From Nemopilema nomurai (lineage: Eukaryota > Cnidaria > Scyphozoa > Rhizostomeae > Rhizostomatidae): DNA of 64,000 bases. Shown here in pieces: positions 12,246-42,300 of this stretch. Under the pieces are notes generated by a model. It had not been told where the DNA came from and ran no database searches. It worked only from the letters and a program-made list of their open reading frames with translations. Within the stretch, counting starts at the first letter, position 1. Every line of letters starts with the position of its first letter. Where the stretch lies: positions 248,001-312,000 of the forward strand of contig ML133458.1 of assembly GCA_003864495.1 (NCBI GenBank). Reading direction: 5' to 3'. The translations under genes and the position numbers were made by a program.

Positions 12246-15200
12246 ATGCCACACAGCCTGCTGGGGCGAAAGAAGTTCAGGTCGTTCGTTGACGTTCGAG
12301 AAGCACGAGACTTGTCTGATTGTTCTGGATCCGAGGAGAGTTTGCCGTACAGTCTTCTTGGGGCATCCGAGTTTGACATTGTGCATGACCTCAAGAGTTC
12401 ATCTGGGGGCACCGACGCTCTAAAAAGGGCGTTCTCCAGGACCTTTTCCTGGAAGAAGAAGAAACTTCCGTGCAAACCAGAAAGTTACCCGGTCCCGTCT
12501 CTTATTGAAAAACCAACGCCAGATGATTCTTGTAAAATTTACGTCATTGGTAATTCAGGTATTGGAAAAACAGGTAGCTATTCTCTATATTCAGTATTCT
12601 TATTTTTCACATTCTGAATAATCTAAAGGCGGGAGTGATTGCCAATCTGCTATTAATAATACTTTGGGTTAGCTTGATACATGAGTAGAGAAATATTTTT
12701 GGGCTAACTAAATGCTGTCTGGATGAAGCCAGCTGAAAAGTAAATCTATGGAATAACAGTAATAATTGCAGTATTTTGTCTTAAATCGTACACGCGTTAT
12801 ATTTTAAAAGTAAATGATAATGTAATGCATTGCTGGAGTTGCTATCTTTTATTGTAATAAGAGTTTCATCTCAATTTTACGATGTAAAGATTTTTGTATG
12901 AATGCCTTGTTTCCTGTTACTGATATCAGGCCTTGTCCCCATAGCATTGCTCGCAAGGTATTGACCCTATCTGGTAAACTGTTTATTGAATAAAACTTTC
13001 AAACGGGGCTGCGCAACAGGCACACAGAAACTGCACAAACGCGGCCCAAATTCAGAGGCAGGTTCACCTGTGACACACGCCTTGTCTTTTTAACCCAAGC
13101 CATGTCTTGATTATGTCTCACTTGGGCAAAACTTGAGTTTTTGTCTTTCCATACCAGCTGCAGTTGTGCGGTTTTTAACTGGAAAGTACATCCACGAGTA
13201 TCAATCAAGTGAAGGTGAGATTTTGGTAGTGAAAATGCTTACTTATACTGGAGACATCAGTCGAAATGAACCAGGTGATTTTATCCTTAAACCACTATCA
13301 TAATTAGGTAGAACTATCATAAATAGGTAGAACCCACACAGGACGCCAGTGCTGCAAAGTAAGTGGCGGGTGCTTCTCTGAAAAGAGCAGGCCTAATACT
13401 GTCGCTCTCCTTATCACTCAATCACTTCCTTATCTGTGACTTTAGCATTAGTGTTTCTTTGGTCAATAGAGCAGCCGTATATTACTACTGGCTGTTGTCG
13501 GTCGCACATTAGCCTAAACCAAGGAAATTTGTCAAGATATTATCACTTTATTGTGATCCTGCATAAGTTATGTACATACGCATGATAAATGCAACCAAAA
13601 ATAAATATAGATTTAAGTTAATTACGTTCAGGCATTACATTCGGTGTTTTCAACACAATACCTTGCATTACCATCACAAATACAATAATATTGATATGAG
13701 AGAGGAGTTACTCAAAAAGCTCTCAAGGGATGACAATACAATGTTATATGCAATAGATACTTTGATAAAAGATTTCATAGCAATATCAGACTTATTGCTA
13801 ACAAGCACTGTACCTTTCGTCAACAGAAGAATACTATCAAAGAAGGGTCGCTTTGGATGGAACTTTCATTGATGTTCAAATCACAAGTATGACTTCAAAA
13901 GTGAGTTTTCCTTACCTATTCATTATTCATCAAGGTGTTTAATCGGTCACAGCAATAACTGAGAACCTTAATTTGTTTTTTCCCAGGAACCTAAGTATTT
14001 CAAGCGGCGTTGAGCTTTCGCAAAGCCTTTGTGCAGATTTCTTTGAAAAGCCCGGAAAAACATTCAAGGCTTGTGTCGATAACTTTCATTAAGTCATTAA
14101 AGCCATGCAAAATGTGACGTATGATCTAGGCATTATTTGCGCCAATATGTATCTAGCTCACGGAAATGATTGGTCGACTAAGGTCACCGGATGCTTTCGC
14201 ATTTTAAAACAGTCAAAAGCAAGAAATCATACAGAAACGCATTTAATTTATGATGGTAATGATGTCATAACTCAAACGCATAAACCTTCTTTAAGCATCG
14301 ACTGATAATGACAGGAACATTATGTATTATATATTTGTTGCCAGCATCTAGAAGTGACAATGAGCTATCATTTGTTCTATCAACTGCAAAAATAAGAAAA
14401 AATTTTGACAAATGTATGGAACAAACTCTCGATATAGCTTTTGATGCCATATGACCAGTTCTCATAATTAGGCTCAAAGCAACAGAGGTTTTGTCATATT
14501 AACGATATCTACTGCTTAATCATTGTTAATTAATCACGCATTCCATTGATTAGCAACAATGAAGCGATAAATAGTGTGCCAGCAACTCAAGTTCCCACTG
14601 TGATATGCGTTACAAACGGATTTTTTTAAAGCTAGGTGGCAGGGAGCATGCTGAGATTTCATAGCTGTAAAGACTTTATTTAAGCTTTTGAATCACCTAT
14701 CTATGAGCCCTGATGTCGCAATGTGGCCTATGTTGTTAGCGCATTTATAGCCCCAGGCAATGGTCCCGGACTTATCTTGCCCCTTAGATGGAATCTTTTA
14801 TGACAGAATTTTACTTAGAGCTGCATGGCTTTTGAACTATTAAATGAATTATTCTACTACAGTACTTTCCGGTAATTTTCCGGCCTTCTCGGGACACGAA
14901 ATTTCAAGATGCGTACGGATAATCCGAAATTCTGGATAGTCGAAAGTATGCTAAAAACGGCAGAAACCAGCATAAATATACAAGATTGGTTTTGTGATTT
15001 GTGAAATATACAAGATACTCTTAGAATATAACTGAATCTTTGACTGAATGCGCGATGCCTCACGCGTCAAACATCTAGCTTATTTTCAATGGAGGGACAC
15101 ACATTTTTGCTCAGATCTTCTTGCCATGACGAGGAAAGCTTTTAAACTGACAAGAAAACATGGCGATAGAAAAAATGATCCCATTCACACATTTGTGATA

Positions 15201-15998
15201 CTGTTTCGGAAAATCTCCGGATATATTTTCCTCAGATGTGTTCATTTTTCATGCAAATATCTTTTCACATAGAATTTTGACTACTTGTTTCTACCTAAAC
15301 TTCAATTTATTGCCACTAAATAACAAATCAATTCACACTGAAACAGGAATCACAGAGCCAGGGCCCCCACCATAAATTTCAAGGCGTAATTTTTAGTTTC
15401 TTTGCAAATTATGCTAAAATGAGCAAAGGTGGCAACAAAATTACCTTTTTTAAGAAAAAGCAAGGAAACCGTTCCCAACATATCATCAAAAATGTCGATA
15501 ATTCTGCATAAAGGTTTCCCCCCTTTTTACGGACCAGATAATTGGAATCCGGAAAATCGAGGGTCGGATAATTGAATAGGTAAGTACTGTACTGAAATTT
15601 GCAGTTGTTGCTTTTAGGGGAACAGGTTCGAGGAAAAAGTAGCGGATGCTGGCTGTGGGATAATATTGGCGTATTCAGTCCTCGATTACATGTCATACTG
15701 TTATGCGCAAACATTGCTTAAAGAAATACATGGTACAATGGACGTGCCTGTGATATTAGCAGGCCTGAAAGTCGATATGGTGGAGCAAAGATGCATTCGC
15801 AAGTCTGCGGCCGAGAAGCTAGCGGAGGACTACGGTTGCGTGTACTTCGAAGTGTCCGCGGCGACGAACGTTGCTGTGCACGAAAGCTTTGAGCATGCGA
15901 TGAGGGAAACGTTGCTTGACAGGAAAAAGAGGACCTTCTCTACACGAAGTAGATCAGGGAGCCGAATGTCGGTTCGAAGAAGGTCATCGGTTTCATGA
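12246..15998 (+). CDS. Atypical Ras-like small GTPase with eroded GTPase motifs, four coding exons
   Basis: Exons 12246-12573, 13158-13214, 13827-13900 and 15618-15998 join in frame (phases 1, 1, 0) and give 279 residues. About 96 residues of Ser- and Lys-rich sequence precede a P-loop GNSGIGKT (102-109) that is split by the first intron. It continues as AAVVRFLTGKYIHEY, very like the GVGKSALVVRFLT...EYDPT region of RERG/RASL-type proteins. Exon 3 gives YYQRRVALDGTFIDVQI, the beta2-beta3 hairpin of Ras, but the following DTAGQE position reads TSMTSKG. The NKxD motif is LKVD (in LAGLKVDM) and the SAK motif is SAA. The C-terminus is basic (RSRSGSRMSVRRRSS) and has no CaaX box. Nucleotide hydrolysis is therefore doubtful, and it could be a pseudoGTPase. 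The RERG/RASL grouping is my best guess; RGK-type proteins also lack CaaX and have odd G3 motifs. The last intron carries a DNA transposon. Confidence 0.8.
14860..15589. mobile_element. Non-autonomous pogo/Tigger-like DNA transposon (MITE) in intron 3 of the Ras-like gene
   Basis: The left end reads TA then CAGTACTTTCCGG; the right end, reverse-complemented, reads CAGTACTTACC, again flanked by TA. This gives about 10-bp terminal inverted repeats and a TA target duplication (14858-14859 and 15590-15591). Inside both ends lie the strings GGATAATCCG, ATTTTCCGG and CTCGATTTTCCGGATTCC, which resemble the TCGATTATCCGG-type ends of Tigger/pogo elements. The interior (about 730 bp in all) has no transposase frame. 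The right end stops about 28 bases before exon 4, so element-derived sequence reaches almost to the splice acceptor. Confidence 0.65.
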
Positions 15999-17893
15999 GA
16001 GTCTATTAGAAGACACTTCAATTCTAGGCCATCGAAAACCAACTCTTGTGCTAGGGCGATGTACCACGGAGCATCGAGTAATCGCCCCTTCAATGTAATT
16101 TGGCACTAACACTTTTCTCGTTGTGATGCCGTGACCCCGTCTACCTGTAAATCTCGACCGCTCTCTTTAACTTGCTAATTATAATATGCATTTATCAGTC
16201 TCCTTTAGTTAGCTTGGAAGTGATTTCCACAAAGTTGTATGCTTCCTTAGCTTAAAGATCTGTAGTCTGAATTTTTAGTTGTAGAATCAGCTTTAATATT
16301 GGCTTAACGTTTTATCCACCAATAACCTTAATCATTTCTGCAAATGTTTTGGAGTTGGTATATGTTGAAGTGGGGGGTAACAATTCATGCTCACGCCAGG
16401 AAAAATGTTTATAAAGTCTTCGATTGGGACAGTCATTATGCTTTTTCAGTCAAACTGACTTTGACTTGTATACACAATACGAAAAGGTTTGTTTATTATT
16501 AAAAGCAGCCTACGAAAAGATTAACAGTATATCTTTAGCATTTCTTGGATCCCTATTGATGCTCAAGGCATCGGTGCCAAATATTTAATCTTCCCCCTCA
16601 AAAGAGCTACTCTGTATGTTTGTTTTGTATATTCTGTATGTATTGAGTTTTATGACAACTTCCTATCATTGTGCACTGGAGGCAGTCTTTAAAAGTGCAT
16701 TGAACTGCTTTAAAAGATGCTTGATCTACTTCTTTTCATCAGTTAGCAACCTTAGATCAAGTCAATGGAGAGCAAGAGGATGAGACAAATTCACCCTAGG
16801 TGCTTAAACAGAAAGTTACATCAACAATTGGCAAATTGCTGCCCGCATAGTATCTTCCTAAAGTAATCTACCAGCCCCACTTGTACGTTTATCGAAGTAT
16901 TTGTTTTTATCATAGACTTGGTCAATGTACCTCAGGGTATTATGTTTTCCTAAACTCTTGAATTGTGCGGATTTTAGACAACTGGCGGTTAGCTGCATTA
17001 GATTGTTTTGCTACTTTAGTTGTTGAATATTTTACTAATTTTGAAGCATTTGCAATCATAAGTTCAAACAACTCGCCAAGCAACGTTATTGAGAAATTAT
17101 CTTGTATCATTGTGTATGGTGGTGTTCAATTGTCTCAGCATGACGAAGTAGAGGAATCGGAAGCAATTAGCACTACACCAGCGTACCAAAATATTTGATA
17201 TGTTGTTACGACAGGGAATCAAAACGTTTTAGTCGAGCATTGTCCTTGCTGCCTAATTAGAGGACCCGCCAACGACTAATAGCAAGGTGTATAATGATAA
17301 GCCAGGGAACTAGGATATAAAAACGGAGGCTTGGAGAAAGTCCATAACTTGATAGTGGTGAAGGAACGATTGATTATTCGATAATCCAGTCTGGCTATCC
17401 GCTACCCCTCGAATATCGGGCGTAGGCCATTGTACGCTTGTGTTGATTGCATTAGGCCACGGCAGTCACGACGTTTGAATTATAGTTTTCCCAGTTTGAA
17501 ACAGAACTGTGTACAAAGCCCTCTTTGACATATTTTGCTTTTAGATGCATCAAATTCGTAGATAATTTATAGATTCCCAATTGTTTACACACCAAAATAT
17601 TTTAGAACCTTTATACCAGCCAGATCTATTCTAGGAAGGGTATTTGTATTATGTATAAATAAAGTTTATTGACCTTGGGAGTTGATCAAGCCCAAAATCC
17701 TCTATGTTCAGGAGAAGAAACTTGCTGATTATTTGGGGTGCCATAGCGCAGATATACAGTTAATCTTTTTCTAACAAACCTTGGCTGTTTGGCCATTCCA
17801 GCCAAAGAACTGATGACATGTCCTCCTTGCACCCCTGTGAACCGAATTTCCCGCCATTCGATATCCAAATTTGGCCTGAGGAATCAACAAAAC
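15999..17893. other. 3' flank of the Ras-like gene and upstream region of FIGNL1
   Basis: No supported gene. A candidate polyadenylation hexamer AATAAA lies at 17658-17663 within AATAAAGTTTATT, which reads as a poly(A) signal on both strands; whether the upstream gene uses it is unknown. The frame that overlaps the FIGNL1 start is open upstream of the chosen Met, but it has no earlier convincing ATG other than one at about 17813. Confidence 0.45.
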
Positions 17894-33874
<15,981 letters not shown>

Positions 33875-34266
33875 CTAAAAAGTGTAAACAATTCTGCGGC
33901 CTAATTTCACTTAAGTGTTACTGTACGTGTTGTTTCTTTCCTTGATATCTTCAGTCTTTGTATGCGCTAGTTCAAACTTATTTTTCATCTGAATTTGGTT
34001 AACCAAAAGTATTTTTGGGGTCTGGGGCAAGGAAACCGATGAAACAACGATGACGTCATCCCAGCAATACTTGTGTTATGTTCGTGAAAAAGTATTTGGA
34101 AAAAATTTCGCCACGAAAGAATAGAGTCCTTGAAGTCGATTGTTCGTTAAAGCAAGGTATGTCAATGTTTTGATTTTGAATACGTTGTTGCCATTTCTTG
34201 AAGCTTCTTTTAGTATGAAGCTTTGCACCGTTTTTTGTGACCCTTTTCACGCTCTTTTAATAATGC

Positions 34267-34272
34267 AATAAA
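34267..34272 (+). promoter_or_regulatory. Polyadenylation signal of FIGNL1
   Basis: First AATAAA after the FIGNL1 stop codon, 392 bases downstream. Use is inferred from position. Confidence 0.5.
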
Positions 34273-37200
34273 GCAGGGGATTTATCAGGGCAAAAAGAAC
34301 GATAAACTTGATAGTACTTCACGGTCAAATTAGTTTTTAGGCTTAACCTACTCCTGCGGCTATAAAATTGGTTTGCTACTGGTAGTCGTGTAACAATAGT
34401 GATTGCTAAAATTTCCATCAGCGGCCCTCATGCCCTAAAAGCCGCCAGCGCTCACAGGTTTAACTAGAGACAGAAGCCGACATTACCGCTGCAGAAGCTG
34501 ATCCAACTTTCTTTTTTAGTGTTAACTGTAGCAGATTGAAAGTATCTCTAGCACCGAATAGTTTAATGAAGCCACTTCGAATCATCACATCTGCACTACC
34601 GACATACGTGGCAGAGTGATTGCTATCAAGAACATCATTTGTGGTCTTTCATTTGTGGTTTTGTTTGATTGCAAATGCTTATCTTCGACGGCAAGGATAG
34701 GATTGGATGTTTACTTGAGTAGCGGTGAAATGTTTCATTGTGTTTGCAGACCTGTTGGTAAATGCTGGAACGAAATCAATCCGCGGCGGCTATCGATACA
34801 GCATTAAACAATTTACCACCTGAATGGTCCACCGGTATTTGCTAATAGAGTCCCTTGTGACTTCGTGATTTTTGTTGAGTCTCGTATATCAGCTTCTGCA
34901 AATTGCAGGAGCGTCGTTCTGATTTTAGGTATCGATTCATCAGGTACCATATTCATCAGGGTTGATTCTCGTTTCAGGGTTGGCAACGATTTCCCAACAT
35001 TAGTTTTTTGGATTCCAGTTGGATAAAAATATTTTTTTATGTAAGCGAAGAACCTCCAATATTATCTTTCAACTTTGATCGTCTCTAGTTTTCAACTATT
35101 CATAAATAGTCTTGATTTTCTATCTTTCGCTGTAAAAAAGACTAACGAATTCTTCTCTCATTTTGATGTTGCAATACTCAGAATGCCAAAAATCAAGAAC
35201 TCAAATGCGTATGTCAAAGGTCTATACGCGTAGGGCTTTCCCTATCTCTTTCTCCCTGCACGCGTAACCGCAGTTTACGAAGTGGGTCGTCAAGGCATTG
35301 CTTCATTTCTCTTCATGTCCATTAGTGTATTGTCCTGTCAAGAAGTACTCACCAAGAGTCCTTTGGGCTAAATGCTTTTCGAATTGAGCTAGTAAATAAA
35401 CTTAGGGGGTCTTTCAACCCAGCTTCAGAATTCCTGATTGACGACATTAATAAAGTCTGAATCGTATTCACGGTAGCATGAATATTTGATGGTATTTGAC
35501 AAATGTTTCCCTGTCTACGACCGCCGTACACTGACACCAATCTAGGACAGTCTCGAACGTGCTTCCCACCTCTTTGGAATTATCAAATGTAGTTGCAAGC
35601 GACTCTTTGGAAATTACGGTGAGGTGAATTCTTATAATTCTTCTGCCTTTGTTCTCAAATGTACAGTTACGTGCGGTTGCATAGGGTTCTCATCTATAAT
35701 AACTTAGCAATTGTATTATAGATATATGTATCGCTCTCCATGCTCCTTCAACGCCACTCAAACTCTAGCACACATCTCTAGTCAAATGATTGTTGTTCCT
35801 CAAGAGTCTCTCCTTACTCCAGTGCTGGATTCCATTGGTTTTTTTTATCGATTTACAATCTCACTCTGCATTTACGCTACCTTAAAACACATACCCATGT
35901 AGTTAGTCGTTATGCGTTTCAAGATTAATTTGAAGCATTGTAAGTGGGTAAAACGGATGGCTCCGCTGCTATCTTATGAATGCAGCTGCCATGCCGTTTA
36001 TGGGGTATGATCAACTTCTACCTCACCAGCTGCATCTTTTTAATAAATCCCAGTTGCGTTGATATCGTCAGCAAGTTTCGGTTGCTAACCAAAGTCAGTC
36101 GTGTTGCGGTTTCAATTCAAATTGGTCTCAACTCGAGCACTATGAAAAGCCCTTGCTTTTCCCAACCCCAATTGCGAAAGCTGACTAGTAAAGAGATAAA
36201 TATTCTTTTGAGATATACACCAATGCGACAGTCTCAGTTGTTTTTGTAGCGAATTTAAAATCACGTGGAACAATACTTGTCTGATATATTTGATATACTT
36301 ATTATATATTTATCTTGGTCTCCTATCTAACCGGGGCTGGTTAGCCTGCTTTTTTCATATCTTTGTGTATGTTTATTCTCTGCTAGTGTTTGGATTTTAT
36401 CAAATCAAAGTAACTTCAAATGCAAACAGTTTGCCAATGGAGAATTCTTGTCATTGCCCAAACCGCTTAGTCAGCTGTTTTCAACACATGCAAACTTGAA
36501 AGTTTAGCAAGAGTAGGAGAAATAGAGTGCATTAACCCTTACCCCAATGCTACCCCAAACCATCGACTACCCCAACCCACAATGACGCATTTACTCATAG
36601 GCCCACCGGGCTAAGGTGTCTCTTAAGGTGTTTAACTTAACGGGGCCCCAAGCCAAATTTTGTAAAGCCAAAACAAGGTGCTGTCAAACAGCATTACACT
36701 AACTACTTTTGCATATTCCAGGGGGCCCCATTAACCTTGAGCCCAGTGCCCCGCAGTCGTAAATGCGGCCCTGCCAACCTGAACTATGAACCATATTTGT
36801 TTTGGCTTTTCATGTCCCTATCATCACACAGGCTTCGCTGATATTTTTTAAAGGAAAGCATCTTTTGTACAAATGATACTATACAGCAAGCGTCCGTAAA
36901 ATGATGCATCCCACAAGTTGATACTTAGAACACCATCATGCATCATAAGAAGTTTTTGTGCCAAACAGTGAAATAATTGCAGTCTGTAAACGAGTGTAAT
37001 GAAGTAGTTTTGAGGCGTAGGGTGCAGTACCTGTTTATAATTCATTCAATATTTAGAATAACAACAGAAAGCTCCGTTTCTGTTTGGAAGAAATTGCTCT
37101 GCAGCAGGATAGAGGGAATGGTTGTTTTGGTAAGGATTCCTGTACGTTTTTCAGGAAGTAGAGAAGGCGATCCATCATTATATACGCACCTGCTTATAGA

Positions 37201-39326
37201 GTCGCTAGTGTCTTGCAGGCGATGATGGTCGTATGTCCATCAATTAGATACATCGGGTACAAGAAAGTGATATTCTCAACCGTAGAAATATCCAAAGACT
37301 AAAGAAAGCATTTTGCCCTTAATAGATGAGACTGAGCCCCTTTTGAGCTCCCTTTGAATAACCCATGCAATGTTCGCATATGAATCTTCCATGCAAGGTC
37401 ATGTTTGTATAAAGCGAAAGCAGAGCAGCTTGTCTTCCTGCGAGTGACGGATGGGAGGCACAATGGTTGAACGAAGGGACACGGTTATATAACGTGGTAA
37501 ACACCCCAGTTTATTAAGAGCTGCGCTAAAGTATTGATTGGGTTTCAAAGCAAGTTTTATTGTTTTCAAAAGTTTTTGTTTGAAGAGATGAAGAAAGTTA
37601 ATGACGTCGGATCATTGTGCGATTAGTATTCGGCGAAGCTGGTTGTAATCACAACATAGCAGTCTTGACTAGGGGCCGAATGTATGGTTAGTTGTGAAGC
37701 TCCTACGCAGGTTGTCTAAACCAATATTGAACATACAATAGCAAGAAAGCGAATCAAGAATTCTGAAATTATCATTAGCAGCTTCGAAGAGCCGCGAATA
37801 GAATCGAAGAACCAATAAAATTGAAAGAAAGGGAAAGAACGCCAACTTGAAGCCAAAAAGGAAAGCAAGGAGGACATTCTAAAGAGGAAGGGTGTGGCAG
37901 CCAGGCGATTATCCTTCAGTTAGGGGAATCACTTCTGGGTACAGATAACCTCCTTGATGATGATTGGCACACAAGGATTCATACCGAAGAAATGTCAAAT
38001 GAAACGATTTCAGCAAGATAAAAGACCATGCAGAATACGGGATCTAATGAAAACATTTTGACACAATGCATTGAATCATAGACAGCAGCTATTGAGAAGA
38101 CATCCTCATTGAAGTTTTTGGCACCATGAATCAGCTCAAGAAAGCAACCATCAATGAATTCCCCATTTCGTCCTATTTCGCAGAAAAGATTTTTCAAACA
38201 CCTGTTAGCCAAAGATGTACCTTCAAACGGATTTGATGCTGTTTTAATCGCTAATGTATTATTGAGTTACTGAAGCCAAGATACGAAGATATGTTTTATT
38301 AAAATAGATGTTTTGAAAGAATTTGAATGTGGACTGATTGTTATAATATGATATGGGGTGGACTGTGGGTTTTTTATAGCAGAAATTGAATGCAGCAAAG
38401 TTATCAGTATTGTTAGCCGCACACAAATGATTGATATGAAATTTTGAAGTCACGCAAAAAATTTAGTAGCAAGGTTTGTTGATTAGCCAGTCATCTTGCC
38501 ATATTGCTAGCCGTTGGGACGGTGAACACATCAGTTGCCATGGAGGAGCGCTTGAGGCAAGTGTGTTTAGGTTGCTCAAAATCCTCACAGAAAGATAAAG
38601 CCTGGCCTGTACCCATTGAAGAGACTCCATTGAAGAAATGAACACGTGCTCTACCAGTTCTTTCCTTGTTATATGCGCAATCTTAAGGAACAGAGTGATA
38701 GGTCATCTGTTGCTCCAAAGTAATGTCAAGTTAGTGTATGAATGCAGGTAGCGTCACAAGCTCATTGTAAAGAAAGGTCTTTTCGCCTTTCTAATGGTTC
38801 ATAAGTACTCTAATGCAGTAGCTTTTACCTAAAGATGTCCTGCAGTTTTCAGCAGCGAATGAAGCACAATTTTGTCGCAAAAGAATTTGATTCACTTAGA
38901 TTACTGTCTTCGCTTTTGTCCAAATTTTGCATTTTAGGGAAATTTTGTTTTTGGGCAAATCAGTAAAGCCCGGTTTATACTGAGAGTGTATCTCAATTAT
39001 CGCGATTATTATCATATAATCATTTGAGCTGTCCGCGGTAATCGCAATAATCGCCCAGTAGAAACCAGTATTAAAAGTAGCTCGATCAACCAAGATTGAG
39101 CTTGCAGTTGCATCAGTAAATCATTTCGTATTGGTAACAAAATTCGAATTACCGTCTTTCCGCGTGTCTGCGTTTTGCAATAGTTTTATAGCCAATGGAA
39201 GACTTTCTAGAAAAATGTTGACCAAAAGATTAAACACAACAAAGATCTTACTATTCATACCAAAAGTTTCATTTGGTTCAATATAGATGTCGAGACTACT
39301 TTGAACTCTATTTTATCGTTAGGAGG
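34273..39326. other. Intergenic region between FIGNL1 and the mosaic receptor gene
   Basis: Frames here are short (under about 90 codons) and none carries a recognisable motif on either strand. A minus-strand cluster at 37979-38645 has several medium frames that might be a decayed gene or transposon, but I cannot name it. No RNA gene or clear repeat array was seen. The 5' UTR and promoter of the next gene must lie at the right end. Confidence 0.45.
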
Positions 39327-42300
39327 ATGCACTACGTGGAACTGGTTCTGCTATGGGTCACCGGACTGATCTTGGCACTCAGAGTGGAAGCAAGTTTTGA
39401 GGGTAAGGCTCGTCCAGCGGTTCAGCTGTGCCATGGCTGTAAAGGCCTGGGTTAGGAAGCACTTGCATGCTATACGCTGACTTGTATTTGGTGTTAGATA
39501 TGGGACCTGCTTGTACCTGAGAGTGTACTAAAGGGTGGCTTCAGTTACAGGGCCGGTGAAACTAGGGACATTGCCCCCAACTATTTTCTAAAGGAAGATA
39601 TTAAGGCCATCTAGAAATACGTAGAAAGAAGTTCACTAGTAGGTAGGAAGGAAGCAAAATTTTCTGTAATTTAATTGGCTAGTAGGGCCCTGATTATGTC
39701 TTTATGTGATATTTAATGGTAGCTGTCGTTACTAAGCCCTTTCATAATCTTTTCATTTTCCCATCCCCTCTCCACCCCCCCCCCCCATTAAAAATTGCCG
39801 GCCCTGAGTTACCGTGTTTTAGTCAATCAAAGAATCAAATGTGCACAGCCAGTTTCCTGTACAGCCACATTCGAGTATTTTGTTCACGTTTCTAGGTGTT
39901 AAATTATCATTATTATTTTTCGTACCTTGATACCTTAGTATTTCTAAGTCGTGAGATCATTTTCGTAGGGAATTGTTTGTCGTTTGAGTTCGATGGAAAA
40001 TGCTGCATCGACACTCACACTGAAGGATCAGATTCCCTGACAGCATGTCGGCCAGATGGAGCAGGGGTGTTGCAATGTTTCTCGTCGACTGGCGGAGGAT
40101 TCAAGAGGTGCATGATTCAGAAACTACCGGGTGAGGAAACCTTTCGACTTAGAAATGAAAACATGAGAAACCAGTCTTTTTATCCTTCTGATGAAAAACG
40201 TATGTGAGACATCTTCTTTTACAGAAAGCTATGAATATCAAGTTAGTGGGAACATCGGAAAAATACAGAATAATCTCATTATTATCAAGTTTTTATGGGG
40301 AAGATCGATTGTTTAACATTGATATTGTCTTCTGCTAATAAGAATGTGTTATAGATTTATGCAGTTGCTAATGGGGGTCAGGGGTTTTCTGTTGATTTCA
40401 ACTAAAAATATCCTTAAGGCAACCACAAATTGCGAGCGTGCTATGAATTGATGCTATTTATACTTAATAATGGTAAACTTTAGAAAAAGAAATAAAAAAT
40501 GGAAGAAATATAACAAGTTTCAACAGTAAAGATAATAAAGTGTCCACAGTAAAGATATCAAAAAGATTGGATGAAATATGATTTGTATCGAAAAGTATAC
40601 ATCGTTATATAACTCTGTTTGATAACCTAAATATTTGCCGTTTTCAAAGTAGAAGGCTTGTATCGAGTGTACAACAGATGTCCAAGATGATTGCTTGTGA
40701 ATGTTATTTGTTTGTTCCGGGCAGGCGAACTGATTGGGCATCCGGTCGGAATGATGTCCGGTGCTCTGCTCCCTGACCAGCTAGTCGTTTCCGGAGGAAC
40801 CTCATTGCCCAGGTTGTACTCTTCGACGTGGACAACGTCGGGAACCTATTCAACGGAAACCACAGCTTTGCTCGCGTGCCTAACAACAACATCCCAATTA
40901 CCGATTTTCGCCATACGAACCGTTCCTGTGTTTATCCAAATTGACTTCATTCGCCCCAAAAAGCTAACATATCTCATAGTTAGCGCAACGTTGTGGAAGA
41001 ACGTGGACAGACGAAGGGTGCTAATAGGTTACCGTTCTATGGGTGGCAACGCTCTAGGATACAGCCAGGATGGAGTCTATGCCAAGGTTTATATAGCGCA
41101 CTTCTTGGTGTCCAGTAATTTGTTATCAGACGAATAGATTAATTGATGTGTGATTGGTAGTTCCTACTGATGGTAGCCGATAATCTTTTTCTTTTAAATA
41201 TCTGCTTACACTAGTGTACATTCTCTTTTCCTAACCGATTTGTTTTGAGTTCCAGCTTTGCGATTGATAAGAACCAACAAATTTTCCTAGCATCAGTTGA
41301 AAACCATGCTGATTAATATAAAAGTCACTAGAGAAGCTTATGTGACCTATTTATGTTCCAGGCTCACGAATGTTCCACCAGTGGGAACGGACAAAAGGGA
41401 CACGAGTGTCGCTGGCGACTGACGCCATTTCGAGCTCATTCTTTAAGAATCGCGTTCTCACACATAGAGACTGGTGGGGCTTACAACTTTTCCTGTGAAG
41501 CCGGAGGGTTTGACTACATGGAAGGTATTGTCCGTCTATAAATAGTCTATGGCTAACTAGTCTAACTGAAAGTGGTCTTAATTTGCGCTCTATAGGCACT
41601 GTTATAAATTACCAATAATTTCTTAATGATTCAAGAGTTTTGAGTAAAATATCTAAAAGTTGTATAAGAATGCTACTTAAATTTAGAAGTTGGTCGCTCT
41701 AAAGATTGAGCTCTATATTCTATTCTGCATTGTGAGTATCAGCTTATCAGTTTATCCTGAGAAGTTTAATCATTTAGAGAATTTAAGCGATAGCTAAGAT
41801 TTTAAGTGGTTACATCATATCAATGCTATTACATCAACGTGCATATGTCCATAGTCTACTTAAAGGACCATTTCTCTCATTCACCTTTGAGAGCAGGTTC
41901 CTTTCCAGCAAGTTCTTTGCATGCTCAAACAGTTCAATGCACGAATTCACTTTGAATTCACGTTTTGTCTTTAACAGCTGATCACCAGTGGCAGTTTGAT
42001 AAGGTTTTGTCGAAAACTGGTTCTATGCTCTTTGAAGACGAGCGGGGAAACCTTCCTTTGGAAACCAACATTGTCACTGAAGGGCAGTCGTACTTCGGTG
42101 AGGAAGGGGCGGTTTTCCAAGACTCAAAAACAGCATTTTCACAGACAATGACAACGAATGATTGCCTGTTCAATCCTTCTCATTGCAAAGATGGATTGTC
42201 AATTGCCTTCTCTTCAAAAGGTAAAGTAGGCAGTTTTTGCATCTAGGTGATTGTTTTATTAGGTGAACATTATATGTCGACATCTATAGGCATGGAATGC

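Noticed and set aside
37979..38645. Cluster of minus-strand frames that might be a decayed transposon or gene
   Set aside because: No catalytic or structural motif could be identified, and the frames do not chain by splice phase.
39760..39790. Poly-C run and G-rich stretch near 42414-42440 as quadruplex regulators
   Set aside because: Short low-complexity tracts inside introns; no context ties them to regulation.
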